Source: Hirsutella rhossiliensis (Eukaryota > Ascomycota > Sordariomycetes > Hypocreales > Ophiocordycipitaceae). From it: DNA of 64,000 nt. Position numbers and translations under genes: made by a program. This document shows positions 10,854-21,057 of this stretch, piece by piece (the first letter of the stretch is position 1; each line of letters starts with the position of its first letter). The stretch covers positions 372,001-436,000 of the forward strand of contig NW_025408681.1 of NCBI RefSeq assembly GCF_020360975.1. Reading direction: 5' to 3'. Below the pieces are notes generated by a model that was not told where the DNA came from, did not search any database, and saw only the letters and a program-made list of their open reading frames with translations.

Positions 10854-11741
10854 TTGGCAGCTTCCCACGTTCGAAACCAGCGCGGCACTCCAGGCAAATA
10901 TCGACTTGAGGGTCAGCATCCGATGGGAGGCACTTCTCGCATTTCTGGAGAGCCGTCGTGGCCTGCACCAACCAGGGGGTTAAGCACTCTCTCCATTGGA
11001 GGATGGTGAGCCTCGCAGGCGGGAATTTTCTGTAGCAAAAGATGCAGTGGGAAATGGGTAGCGTTCTCTCGTCTGTGAAGGCCTCATAGAATGACTTTGA
11101 GGTCTCGACCTGAAGAGCGAGGGTACTTCTTTGCACCAGGATCTTCCTACCGATGCATCTTTCTGAGCACCGAAGCAAGACTCTCGGTGTTGTAGAATCG
11201 CGTCAACAGACCGTTGCTGGAATTGGACAGCCTCATGCGGTAGCCTCGGTCTTTTCCGGGGCCGGCCTTGACCCGAGGGTGGTGGAGTCACTGGAGTCAG
11301 AAGTCCTTCTTGTCGTTCGCCACGGCGCTTGCGGGAAGGCGGCGTCTGGGGAGGACGCAAGGTCATTTCCGGGGTATTTGGCCTTCGTACCGGCTCGGTA
11401 TCGCTCGCCCTCGGCCGGGCCCGGGCCTCGGCGCGCTGTCGCTCCAGATCGTCTAGTGTACCGACGATTTCCTCAAGGGGTACTATGGCTTTCCCATTTC
11501 GGGGCTGCAGCGCCGTGGCTTCCTGCTGGGGAACTCCTTGTCCCCGGCGGGTCTTTCTTCGGCTCGCTGGCGATCCAGGCCATGCAACGTACGGCGAATT
11601 TCGTTGAGCGAAATTCGAGCGGGCTCCTGCTGGGGCTCGCGGAGTGCCTGTAGAGTCGCCTCGTCGAAAGCACTCTAACTGGCTCATCTCGAGGCCCCTT
11701 CTGGCACGGTATCGCGCGGGTTGGCGTTCCTGATCTTCCAT

Positions 11742-12854
11742 CGAGCGAACCTCTTCAAGCGAAATCTTGACACCCCGCTAGAGGACGGAGTGAAGAAAGA
11801 ATAACCAAATAAAAGGATACCATGCTTAACCGATCGGGGTTGAACGGAAGAAATACACCGTTTTTATCATCGAACGAATGGCCAGGAAGGAGCAACGGAG
11901 GCACGGGGGGGTCAATGCACAGCTGTAACTTGGTCGGTGGAGTAAGAGCTTTACGGAGCTGGCAACCTCACAAAGCGTGCCCGGAGACGCTTCGAGATCG
12001 GAAGGTCGTGGGGTACCCGGCTTGACAGATGGCATACCAACCGCGGCGTTTGGTCTGGGATCACGTCTCGTGAGTAAGAGGTCCAGCTGACTTTCGTAGG
12101 GCTGAGCCGAATAGGATCAAAAGCAATATAGACAGGGACCGATGCGGGCAATGACATCGTGACGCCCGTTTCCAGGGTCACGCGACTGATCAATGCCGTC
12201 GTTGTCGGACCCTGGAGCCAGGGGCCCTGTCTGGCCCTCTCTCACGTGCTGTTAAGTGAGGCTGGGAACGATCTAGGAGACAAACAAGTAGAGCATCACT
12301 TGTTACCGCTGCCGTCCTAGCTCATCACATGAGTACCAATTAGTACTCATGACCAAAGAGCTGTGCGGCGAGGGATCTTCTCGCATCATCAGGATGCATT
12401 CTGTAAATGTTGTCTTGTCAGGCCTGATGAGGGTCATTTGCGTATAAGAATATGGTGAGACCTCCTTACAAGAGGGCCAGAGACGTTTTTGACATACCCC
12501 CGTTTCCTCTCATCGCCATAAGTACCCGCCAGGTCAACTTCTACCCAGAATTCCTCAAGGGCTAGAATCCAGCAGCAGACAATCAATGGCTCGTTCGTCG
12601 GCATCGGGACCAGGGCTAGGGCAGCCAGCTCTGAACCCCTAGGAGTACAATTCTTCTCGAGCCTCGAGGGCTGGAGATAGCCTCATCTACCGACCGGCAG
12701 CTCATCCGAGGGCACAACTTGGTCGGTGCGGTCCGACTACAGTTCGTCAGGCCGAGTTTCTTCGACGACGGGGCTGGGGAGCATGGAGAACTCCTCGATG
12801 AGATTGATGGAGTCGATGTGCCGCTATCCATGCACGTGTATCCCTTCCCCCAAA
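11742..12854. other. No gene recognised; contains a short perfect palindrome
   Basis: Short frames only. CATGAGTAC-CAATTA-GTACTCATG at 12328-12351 is a perfect 9-bp-arm hairpin. The stretch 12600-12850 may be coding on the minus strand (HIDSINLIEEFSMLPSPVVEE is readable), but I recognise no family. Confidence 0.4.
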
Positions 12855-15641
12855 CAGTGTGTCCATCAATCAAGTAACTTGACTTGGTTGCTTGAAGTTG
12901 GTTGATTACATAACAGTCAATCACGAGTAACGATCTCTCCGACCAAGCAAAAGTAAAGCTTTCTGCATTACTCGGGTTTACTCCGAGTTACCTGACTAGC
13001 GTTGATTTCAGGCAATTTCGTGATACCCATGTCATGAAAGTGGACGAACCCCTTTCCTCTCGCCGATTGAGCTTGGTGATTACAGTTACTTTCTTCGTGC
13101 CTGATTCATCAACATCCTGCAGAAACTGTTCAACGCTGAGGAAGCCAGCAATGCCCTCTCACTCAGCTTTCGATCCTTGCAATCATCTCGGGCACGTCAC
13201 GCCTCCCAAGACGCCTTCCCAGTCGGTCCCCGACGAGCAAGCATCTCCATGAAAGGGACTTGCCAAAGGCATCGCAATGCGTTTTCCTATATCTTGGGAG
13301 AAGATTCGTTACGACAGAAAACCGTTGGCCACCATACGATATCGTCAGCCTCACAAGCGCGCAATGAACTCGAAGGCGCAACCATCGATAATCTACAAAC
13401 ACGGTGCGCAACTCGACAGACGGCGACAACAAGTACTGGCTCTGCAAATATTGCCATGTGAGCGGACGTCACGACACAGCGCTCTTTGCCAGCGAGAGTA
13501 CGACGAGCATCATCTATCACCTTAGGCACCACCACAAACTTGCCGAGTTCGGTTACAAAGTGGCAGGGTCCGACCCCTTCAGCATCTCTCAAGGAGCCAC
13601 CAAGGCCGCGTCGTACTTGGGGAGCCGACGCATGGTGTTCAATGACCTCCAGTTTCGAAGTCATTTTGCCGACTGGGTCATTGATCTTGATTTGACTTTC
13701 CGCCAAGCGACTCACCGACGAACAAATGAAATATTTGCATTGTGCCTGGAAGACATCGACAAAGTTTTGCCGAAAAGCCCGTCAGCGCTGAGCAGTTGGG
13801 TCAGCGAAAAATGGTTCGGTGACAACGGCAGGCGCGCCTGGCTGAAAGAACAGCTCCGCCTGTCCAAAAGCAAGATCCACGTCTCGACAGATGCTTGGAC
13901 ATCTGAAGAAGGTACCAACTATTTGGCTATAGTTTCTCACTTTCTAGACGCTGCATACAAGCTGCAAACGGCTTTGCTGGATTTGCCAGTTTTGAAGGGC
14001 CCCCACACTGGCGAGAATATCGCCAAAGTCCTTGCAGCGGTCATGGGGTCATACGAGATCGGTCAGAACGTTGGTTTCTTCATGATGGACAACGCAAGTA
14101 GTAACGACACTTGCATTCGAGAGCTGGCGAAGCGCTATCCTGTCATCAAGCCTCAGAGTCGCCTGCGCTGCGTCGGCCATATGCTCAACCAAATCGTCAA
14201 AGCCCTTCTCTTTGGGCAGGGTGTCGGCAAGTTGGAGAAACAGCTTTGCGGCGCGTCTGAAGTGGAGCGTTTTGAAATCTGGAGAAAGCATAGCTTCGTC
14301 GGTAAACTTCACAATTTCTGTGTTTGGGTAAACAGAAGTGACCAAAGGCGGGAGCAGCTGAAACGGTATATTTTGCAGGCTTACGAGGAAGGCAGCATTG
14401 AACTGCTCTACACTAGAGTCCTGGTCGACGGCGGAATCCGCTGGAACTCTGCATATGCAATGATTCAGAGGGCGGTCAAGCTCCGTCATGCGATTGATCT
14501 GTTCTTCCTCAACTATTGCTACGGTGGCGTAGGGTACGACATTTCGCAAGACGTACTAACCCTACAAGATTGGATTGACTTGCACCATTTTCTCGACATC
14601 TTGAAGCCTTTCAAAGATCTGACAAAACGCATGGAGGCCGAGCCAATAAAGCTGGCCTGGAAGGATCACATGGCTCCTTCATGAAACAATTGAATCATTC
14701 GATGTCCTCTTCAAAAAGCTCCAAGAGGCCGGAAGATTTGCCGATGACCATCCCGACGTGGTTTCAACGTATTATTCCCACGCAATCGATGCTGCTCGCA
14801 TCAAGCTAGAAGAGTACTTTGGCCTTACCGATGCCACCCCAGCTTATCGGTGCGCTGTCGCATTGCATCCGGCGAATAAGTTTGCTTACTTCGAACTTGG
14901 TGGAGTCACAACAAGCAGTGGATCAGTGAGGCAAAGAGCGTGGTTCAAGTTTTCGCAGAATACGAAGACGCATACATGGAAGCGGACGCTGCGGACCATG
15001 AGGAGGCTTCGTCGCTGGCCTAGGAGAAGTCGTCGCTGATAAGGCTGGCGATGATCTCGTCGCCCTTGACCCACTCCAGGAAGCTCGCAAACGCCGACAG
15101 ATGCTGGCTGAGCTTGCGGCGTCCGGCAAGGAAGGAGGAAAGAGCGAGACTAACTTCTGAGCTCGACGAGTTCATGGCTAGGAATAACAAGGCTGATTCG
15201 GAAGTCGAAGATCCCTTGCAATGGTGGATCTGTCATGCGGCAGACTACCCAGTTCTGTCGCAAATGGCTTTCGACTTGTTCACTTGTCCAGCAATGAGTG
15301 CTGAATGTGAGCGGGTTTTCTCTCAGACCAAAAGGTCATCACGGATGAGCGGAATCGCCTCAGCTCAACACCGTGGCAGCTATCGAATGCCAAAGCACCT
15401 ACTTCGATCTGGCATGCTATCGTAGTCATGCTCGAGGAGCACTTTTTCCCCTCGTCCCAAGGTCACAGGCGGACAAGATATAGAGATCACTCAAGCAAAT
15501 CGGCTCCCGGAGTCAAGTAATGTCAACCAACCAAGTAAAGCACAGCCATTTCTTCGAGTAAACCAAGTCGAGTAAACGGATCCTTCAACCAAGTCAAGTA
15601 AGGGTGTCATTTTCTGCTTTACTTGGTTGATGGACACACTG
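12855..15641 (+). mobile_element. hAT transposon, family 2, full length but decayed
   Basis: Ends CAGTGTGTCCATCAAT at left and the complement of CAGTGTGTCCATCAAC at right, followed inward by repeated CAAGTAA/TTGGTTGA-type motifs. The same ends bound the element at 32905-33881. Outside 8-mers differ (CCCCCAAA against GTTGAATC), so no target duplication survives; the right flank is a gag remnant and the left flank is not. Confidence 0.8.
13404..15425 (+). pseudogene. hAT family 2 transposase, frameshifted
   Basis: The first frame (13404-14684) has the BED-like YWLCKYCHVSG..HHHK, then IHVSTDAWTS (first Asp), FFMMDNASSNDT (second Asp) and LRCVGHMLNQIV. Around 14650-14680 the frame shifts (FDVLFKKLQEAGRFADDHPD continues in another frame). 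It shifts again near 14900 (WSHNKQWISEAK in a third frame, ending at TAG). The dimerisation domain, DPLQWWICHAADYPVLSQMAFDLF and SAECERVFSQ, lies at 15180-15425. At least two indels break the protein. The start of the open frame precedes the BED finger closely, so some N-terminus may lie upstream of 13404. Confidence 0.8.
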
Positions 15642-16908
15642 GTTGAATCCATTGAGGCAAGGAGACTTCACCAGCATTCCACATTGACACGGTATACGGA
15701 ATGCCGTGTAATTCCTTGGAGACCTCTGCTGCTGGGCGTTGGAATCGCTTGATGAGCATTTTACAGAAACGCTCTACTGATGACTTCATAAGGCGATCCT
15801 TCTGCTCGATGGAAAGTTCATTCATGAACCACTGTAGAGCTCCGCCGGCAAGGAAAGACATATAGTGCTGCGACAAGGCGTAGGAGTCGAGATCCTTGTA
15901 CATTCGCAGGCGCTCGCAGAAGAGGTATACATCCGTGTACACATTGCTGCCGCTTGAGAGGACACAAGGCCTTGTTTATGAGGATCCTTGTGATTGGGGT
16001 TGAAAACACCCATGTTGTCACGTTTGAGCCTCTTGGCAACAGCTTCCACATCACTAGAGGTTTGAAGGTCTGTGTGGTAGGAGAGAGGCGCTCCGGCGGC
16101 TGTGAGCGTATCAATGCCAATGCTGCTTCCAGAGCTGCTGCTGCTGGAAGAAGAAGATTCGAGTCGCTTGAATCATCTAGTCGTAGGTATCTGCGATGTT
16201 TGTGGTGACTGCGGCGGTCGCGGCGGCTGTGGTGGCTATGCCGGCTTCCTTTCTGCTTCCTCACGCCTGAAGGTGATTGTGACTGAGTTGGCGCCTTTGG
16301 GGGTTCCGTTGACTGCAACATAGCTTGAGAATTTATACCTCGCTGTTCCGCGGGAAGTTGTTGGTCGGCATCCGGAAGATATACCAAATTGGATGTCATT
16401 GACCTCGAATCAACTTCCTTGGGCGTGATCTTCGAGATCAATTTCATCATGTTGTCCTCTGTGGGTTCCGGCACAATATAGGCTTTTTCCACCACTGCTC
16501 TCCATGCAGGCACATGTTCGAGGTCCGAGATGCCGGCTTGTGGTACAGCCAATACTTCGCGTAGGCTGATTTGATGAGCACAGACGTGGAAAGGAGATCT
16601 TCCAAGGCTTCACATGCTTCCTTGTCACGGACTGTGAAGGTATCGAGAGCTTCCTTAGATTTGTCTCGCATCAGCTTGAGGAATCGGATGGACCATTTCC
16701 ACGCGTTGAGAGCTTCTGGGAGCTGCTGTAATTGGTCTGCCAATTGCGAATGATTGTCCTTGGGGTTGAGAGAGACTCTGTTGCGCTTCGGGCGGCGTTG
16801 CTGGACTGCGTCCGGTAGCCGGGGTGCATCATCTTCTTCAGCCGGGCGTGGCGAGCTTCTATCGTCAGCTTGCTTGACCGAGCTTCCTTCGTTGGTCGGT
16901 TTGGCCAT
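15642..16908 (-). pseudogene. Retrotransposon Gag-like protein, broken
   Basis: The best ATG is at 16908 (MAKPTNEGSSVKQADD). The reading continues in one frame to about 16540, shifts (LAVPQAGISDLEHVPAWRAV), and shifts at least twice more before VYTDVYLFCERLRMYKDL..FLAGGALQWFMNEL..RFQRPAAEV at 15942-15650. The last block resembles the helical Gag region of fungal Ty3/gypsy elements (ALQWF then a phe/arg-rich helix). No zinc knuckle, protease or polymerase follows: the hAT element at 12855-15641 cuts it off. Assignment to gypsy Gag is by resemblance only. Confidence 0.55.
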
Positions 16909-17974
16909 TGTGTGGTCGGTTTGCTTGCCAGCTGACACTTGCGATAGTGATATACGATTACACGGGCTTTCGCAAAACTTCCTATCACCAAAGTCGTCAC
17001 GAGCGAAAGACACCTTAATGCAACGGTATTGACCCTATAGCGTTATCACGAGGGTGAAGAAATGTTGGCTGCTAGCTGTCAAGGGTGTCGGTCGCACCAC
17101 AAGGTTAGCTGGTTAGCAAGCCAAAGGATTGATGAGCTTTGGGATAAGCTCGTGGGGGGTGGTGAGCTTGGGTAAGCTCGTGGGGGCGACTTATGTAAGT
17201 CACGATGGTTGTTTTTGGTGGTTTTTTTTTGGTGCGAGCCCGAGTCAACGGCTCACGTGTGGTGCCCAAGCAGACTTGAGCTATGGTGTGAGGCTTACAC
17301 AATGGCTCACTGGTGCTAATCAAAGCAAAGGGTAGGAATTGCTACCAATCTGATGCATTTGCATATGAATGAGATGAAGTGGGATGGTTGTCTCTCCAAA
17401 TAAGCTAGGACTGCCTCATCCTTATGTAGGAGGCAGCCAGGTCGGACTATCTAGGTGATCCGGCCGGTTTACCAGGCAGCCACATACCGATGCCTGTTCA
17501 CACGGCTGCCTGTTCACACGGCTGTGCGTTCGGCAGCCGGTGTCCTTGATGCTTGGTGCCGTGCCCAACGCCCCAGTGTGCGTAGGGACACGCAAAAACG
17601 CATCAGTGGCTTTGGGCATTAGCCTTTTCCTCCCCTGCATGCCCCCTTGGCTGGCAGCTGCGAAGCGGGGTGATCCTTTTTTTTCACCGTATATTTCGAC
17701 CATACCGCCATTCATTCAAGATTTTGATGAATGAATTGAATAAAGACTCCTGATTTTCGATTCGTCGAATTTGAAGACCTTACCCGATTCCTCTTCATTC
17801 AATTCAAGGGTCCCGAGGCCGATTCGACTTCAAAATCTTCAAATATCAGCCCTACTATCGTCTGGGCCGGCCTCTGTCGTGAAAACGGGTTAACGATCTA
17901 AGTCCGAGGGTTACATAGTCGGGTTGACTCTAGCAAAGGTGACTGAGAAGGATGAATAATGTCGTTGGTAAGCG
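16909..17974. other. No gene recognised; possible LTR/leader of the gag remnant and short repeats
   Basis: This is the 5' side of the minus-strand gag, so an LTR is expected here, but no second copy exists to define one. Two near-identical tandem units (TGAGCTT..TAAGCTCGTGGGGG) lie at about 17133-17188, and GCCTGTTCACACGGCT occurs twice at about 17491-17525. Confidence 0.4.
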
Positions 17975-18115
17975 GTGGTATCGAACCTTCTAGATGACAA
18001 CGTCATCTAGGCAGCCTGGGTGGCGATATCGCCACCCCAAGGCAGCCACAGGTGACAGAACTATAAGAAGTCACTTTTTGTTAGGGAGGAGGAAGAATCT
18101 AAGGACAAGAAACAT
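17975..18115 (-). repeat. Diverged solo LTR fragment related to the copia LTR
   Basis: In reverse complement it matches the middle of the 56019-56290 LTR: the blocks CTTCTTATA, GGGTGGCGATATCGCCACCC, GGCTGCCTAGATGAC, GTCATCTAGAAGGTTCGA come in the same order and spacing. No internal copia sequence is attached. The outer limits cannot be fixed by eye. It abuts the 3' end of the gene fragment at 18126. Confidence 0.65.
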
Positions 18116-18125
18116 AATCTATTCA

Positions 18126-18551
18126 TCACTTGCACCCTCTCTTCGCGAGAGCCTCAAGACCGTCGCGGCGCTCCACCTCCCAGGCGAGGGCGTAGGGGTG
18201 AACGCGGCCGCTCATAAAGAACCACTGCTCGGACCAGTCCGTGTCGACGATTGGCTGGCCGTAGATAGAGAGGTTGAGGCTAAAGAAGAGAGAGGGGCCC
18301 AGGTCGTCGCCCTCGGCCCGGAGGGGTGCGTAGTCGGCCTCGAGCAGCCACGAGGGCACCGGCAGGAGGACGCGGGCGATAGCCTCAGCGTTGAGGCCCC
18401 TAATGCGGTGCTCGTCGTGGTGGGCGAACCTCGCGGGGCAGTCGGGCTGGGCGAAGAACATCATGGACATATCGCTGCCCGCGCCCTTGCTAGAGCCAAG
18501 GGGCTTGCGGAGGTGCGGGGCAGAGCTGTCCGCCGACGGAGACGAAGACAT
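18126..18551 (-). CDS. Conserved hypothetical protein fragment, homologous to the gene carried by Helitron A
   Basis: 141 codons from an ATG. I do not recognise the family. MSMMFFAQPDCPARFAHHD, HRIRGLNAEAIARVL, LFFSLNLSIYGQPIV, EQWFFMSGRVHPYALAWEVERRDGLE align with the frames at 42613-42960 in Helitron A (MSMMAFVQPGCPARFAYQN, EQWFFMVGRVHPFALTWEI). The homologue continues well beyond this point, whereas this copy ends ALAKRGCK-stop right beside the solo LTR, so it has probably lost its C-terminal half. No signal peptide or membrane segment is visible. Confidence 0.5.
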   Translation of the reverse strand: MSSSPSADSSAPHLRKPLGSSKGAGSDMSMMFFAQPDCPARFAHHDEHRIRGLNAEAIARVLLPVPSWLLEADYAPLRAEGDDLGPSLFFSLNLSIYGQPIVDTDWSEQWFFMSGRVHPYALAWEVERRDGLEALAKRGCK

Positions 18552-18941
18552 GGCTCGGCCGTGTAGTGGAAGAGCAACGTTGCTGGGGCAAAGCTAAAAG
18601 CGGCGAGAAAGATAGGCAGGAGTGCTCCCTACCTATATACCGTCTTACGAGTTTAGTGTAAAAGAGAAGGGCCAGTGGCGATTGCTTCCATTCACTACCA
18701 TTCCCTTCCATTCTCATATTCAGGCAGTCTATAAAGATCTCGCCTCTTTCCACCTTAGATAGCAGAATCAAGAGTCTTCCAGTCCCTGATCTTTATGCCC
18801 ACTTGCTCATCCTCCGTGCGATATGTGTTTCTTTTGATTTTGATTTTGGGGTTTTGTTTTTGTTTTTCAACTGATGTCAATAGCCAGACGCCCAGCCTCC
18901 GTTCCATCGGCACCCACTCCCTGGGATGAATTATCGCCAGG
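18552..18941. other. No gene recognised
   Basis: Upstream region of the fragment at 18126 and downstream of the small secreted candidate. It contains a purine/T-rich run (GATTTTGATTTTGGGG..TTTTTGTTTTT) but no recognisable element. Confidence 0.4.
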
Positions 18942-19256
18942 TTAGGTTTGGCCGTAGGGGCCAGGGTTCTTGGGGCAACAGGGGATGCATGTGCGACTTG
19001 AGGTTCGGGAACAGCAGGGACTTCTAAGGTAAGCCTCCGCAACCTGCTTGTGTGTGGAGTTTTTAACCATCCACCGTATCCAGAACTGGCGGACGCCAGG
19101 TCCGACCTTCACACGGCCGCCCATCCCACCGTTTGTTGGACAAACAGTGAAAGCCTGCAAGCCGCCCCAGACACCGGCATCCCTGGTTAGGACCTGGGTT
19201 GCCAGCGTCAGTAGCGCGCTTATGAGCAGGAGCCGCGTCAAGCCGTAGGTAAACAT
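18942..19256 (-). CDS. Candidate small secreted cysteine-containing protein (104 aa)
   Basis: ATG at 19256, TAA at the low end, no intron needed. MFTYGLTRLLLISALLTLA is a good signal peptide candidate (about 20-24 residues). The mature part would be about 80 residues with six cysteines: one in TVCPTNGG and five near the end (SPCCSRTSSRTCIPCC). No known family is recognised. Length, signal peptide and cysteines fit the general profile of a fungal effector-type protein, but the frame is short and unsupported by a homologue, so it could be chance. Confidence 0.35.
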   Translation of the reverse strand: MFTYGLTRLLLISALLTLATQVLTRDAGVWGGLQAFTVCPTNGGMGGRVKVGPGVRQFWIRWMVKNSTHKQVAEAYLRSPCCSRTSSRTCIPCCPKNPGPYGQT

Positions 19257-19648
19257 TTGTGTTATTTTATGCCGGCCTTTCTCTAAGACTACTAAGCCGG
19301 CGGTGGTTTGGTGAGGGAAGTAGAGTGGGTAGCTATACTTCACCTCGTAGGGTGAATTTGGAAGAGGGGTTGGAGAATTTGGATGTTCCTCTTCGTTTTT
19401 TTCCCCAGAATGTCGGTGTGTGGTAAATCACTTAGTTGCCGACACTTTTCACTAAGATTACTTAGTGTCCGTACGACGGATAGGAAGGTAGGTAGGAAGA
19501 TGGGTAATGAGGTGATCTTAGTAGTTGTATGCTTAGAGAGTAGCTAGAAAGCTTGCTTAAGAAAAGGATATCTAGTAGACATAAGTCCCTTTATAGAAAA
19601 CTCCTCCCTTTCTTTCCTCTGATTATTCGTTCGATCCCTCTAGGCAGC
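19257..19648. other. No gene recognised
   Basis: T-rich and repetitive in character, with several ACTTAGT/CTTAGTG-like motifs near 19420-19530, but no defined element. Confidence 0.35.
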
Positions 19649-19861
19649 AGAGTCAGTGTGGCTAACAAACCGACAGACCTAGACCGGCACCTGCGGGCGG
19701 TCGGTCTGAGTTCCTCAGGGCTCGCGGGCGGTCGGTCTAGGTCTGTCTGGGTTAGCAGCTCAGTCGGTCTTGGTCTGGGTTAGCTGATTTCTCATTGGCT
19801 GTCCTTGCAGAGCCCCACTTAATTTTATACCGCATGCTCACACCCGCAAACACAAGAGGGC

Positions 19862-19957
19862 AAAGGTGTTACGCATTAATGTATTGAAATGTCAGTAGCT
19901 TTTACGTCTAGGCCCTATAGGAGAAATCCTCCGGGTGAAATACACATACATACACAC
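19862..19957 (+). mobile_element. Short 5'-truncated LINE 3' tail, first insertion
   Basis: Ends with CCCTATAGGAGAAATCCTCCGGG then an AC-rich tail (ACATACATACACACAC). It is flanked by ACACAAGAGGGC at 19850-19861 and 19958-19969, a 12-bp target duplication typical of target-primed reverse transcription. Confidence 0.7.
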
Positions 19958-19971
19958 ACACAAGAGGGCGG

Positions 19972-20605
19972 ATCTGTTGAGTATCTTGCGAAAAGAGGCT
20001 GCAGAGTCAGACTTCGTTGGGTGCCTGCAAAGAATGAGGAGTTCACCCTTGGGCCACTGGCCAAAATGCAGGCGAAAAGAGCGACGCGAGATGAATGCAT
20101 CGCTGAACCAGCAACGTTTCAGGCAAGAGCAACGACGTTACGACTGCTGCTCAACGAACACACTCGCGTTCGTCAGATCCCAGAAAGGGTTGGAAAGCAC
20201 TCAAAGCGCATCGATAAAGCATTGCCGGGCAAGCACACCCGCAAGATGTACGACGAGCTAACTAGAAAGGAATCTGAAGTGTTGGTACAACTTCGAACTG
20301 GCAAATCACGACTGAATGGCTACCTCTGCAAAATCGGGGCAGAGGAATCGGATGAGTGCACCTGCGGACAGTCGGCGGAAACGGTGGAACATTTCCTCTT
20401 TCGATGCAGAAGATGGACGGTACAACGAGAAATCATGCTTCGATATGCTCGCGGAAAGATGGGAAACCTGTCTTTCTTCCTAGGAGGCAAGGCAGAGTCA
20501 GACGACGACAAGTGGCAGCCCGATATGGGGGCTGTACGGGCGACAATACAGTTCGCATTGGCAACGAAACGCTTCAGTATGGACCGACGAGGGACCATGT
20601 ACTGA
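19972..20605 (+). pseudogene. LINE ORF2 C-terminus (RNase H end and zinc finger)
   Basis: It reads through from the flank. The part after 19972 encodes a decayed end of RNase H (VRLRWVPAKNEEF..LAKMQAKRAT) and the C-terminal Cys/His finger CTCGQSAETVEHFLFRCRRW that is typical of fungal Tad-clade LINEs, ending MDRRGTMY-stop. There is no reverse transcriptase because the copy is 5'-truncated; it is non-functional. Confidence 0.75.
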
Positions 20606-20854
20606 TCAAGAACAACCATACTAACACAACAGCCTTCAACTTGGCAGACCGCGCTTCAGTCGCTGAAGGTAGGACGCTGAACACTTGGAGAAACTGACCT
20701 TCAAGTAGGCCTGTCATGTCACAGCGAACGAGGCTGGAAACAGATGAAAAGAAGCGTGGGGCTTCAGGTGCGATGGAACCATGTACAGTAGGTACGTAGC
20801 TTAGCGTAGTGGCTCTATGGGGGAACCCTCCGGGCGCAATACAAAATAATAATA
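19972..20854 (+). mobile_element. 5'-truncated Tad-type LINE, second insertion at the same target
   Basis: It carries the 3' end of a LINE ORF2 and a 3' UTR ending GGGGGAACCCTCCGGGCGCAAT then an AATAATAATA tail. It is flanked by ACACAAGAGGGCGG at 19958-19971 and 20855-20868 (14 bp). The right-hand duplication of the first insertion serves as its left-hand one, so it landed on the same sequence. Confidence 0.75.
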
Positions 20855-21057
20855 ACACAAGAGGGCGGTGCAGGTACTTGGATATTCAGATTGGCCAATG
20901 GTAGGCCTGGAAACCCGGAACCCAGACCGACTCAGACCACTCAATCCGACCGGCAGCTCGGTCTGTCGGTCTGATGAGATTCCCTGGTCGGTCGGTCTGC
21001 GGTCTGAAGGTGGTCTGTCAGACGGTCTGTCAGACGGTCGGTTTGTTAGCCACACTG

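Larger units (their letters stand above)
9047..11741 (-). pseudogene. Helitron D remnant: N-terminal region of a RepHel gene, split by a hAT insertion
   Basis: Read on the minus strand and skipping 9906-10853, the fragments align in order with the N-terminal region of Helitron C. 11741-10980 gives a disordered Arg/Pro-rich start with LLTPVTPPPSGQGRPRKR. About 11178-10862 gives YEAFTDERTLPISHCIFCYRK and a CxxC zinc region. 9905-9512 gives GCEHRYPKELDGLSPLEER and KHVKGHIVVFLNN (the DUF6570-like block). 9228-9050 gives TSTSGVFPLDGPAAF. The HUH nuclease and helicase parts are absent: the remnant stops at the hAT copy 1 boundary. Several frameshifts separate the pieces. It diverges clearly from A, B and C, so it is an older or different family member. 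Confidence 0.75.
19654..21057. mobile_element. MITE with CAGTGTGGCTAACAAACCGA inverted ends, split by two LINE insertions
   Basis: Left end CAGTGTGGCTAACAAACCGA; the right end is its inverted complement (GGTCGGTTTGTTAGCCACACTG) with about one mismatch. AGAGT occurs directly outside both ends (19649-19653 and 21058-21062). Inside are many copies of GGTCGGTCTG-type decamers in both orientations. Removing the LINE material (19862-20868) leaves an element of about 400 bp without coding capacity. The CAGTG start recalls hAT elements, but a hAT would leave 8 bp, not 5. Confidence 0.7.

Noticed and set aside
12616..12924. Minus-strand 102-codon frame as a gene
   Set aside because: It begins inside the hAT terminal inverted repeat and crosses the element boundary, so the frame is fortuitous.
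17105..17335. CRISPR-like or satellite array from the repeated TAAGCTCGTGGGGG units
   Set aside because: Only two adjacent copies without regular spacers; a simple duplication.
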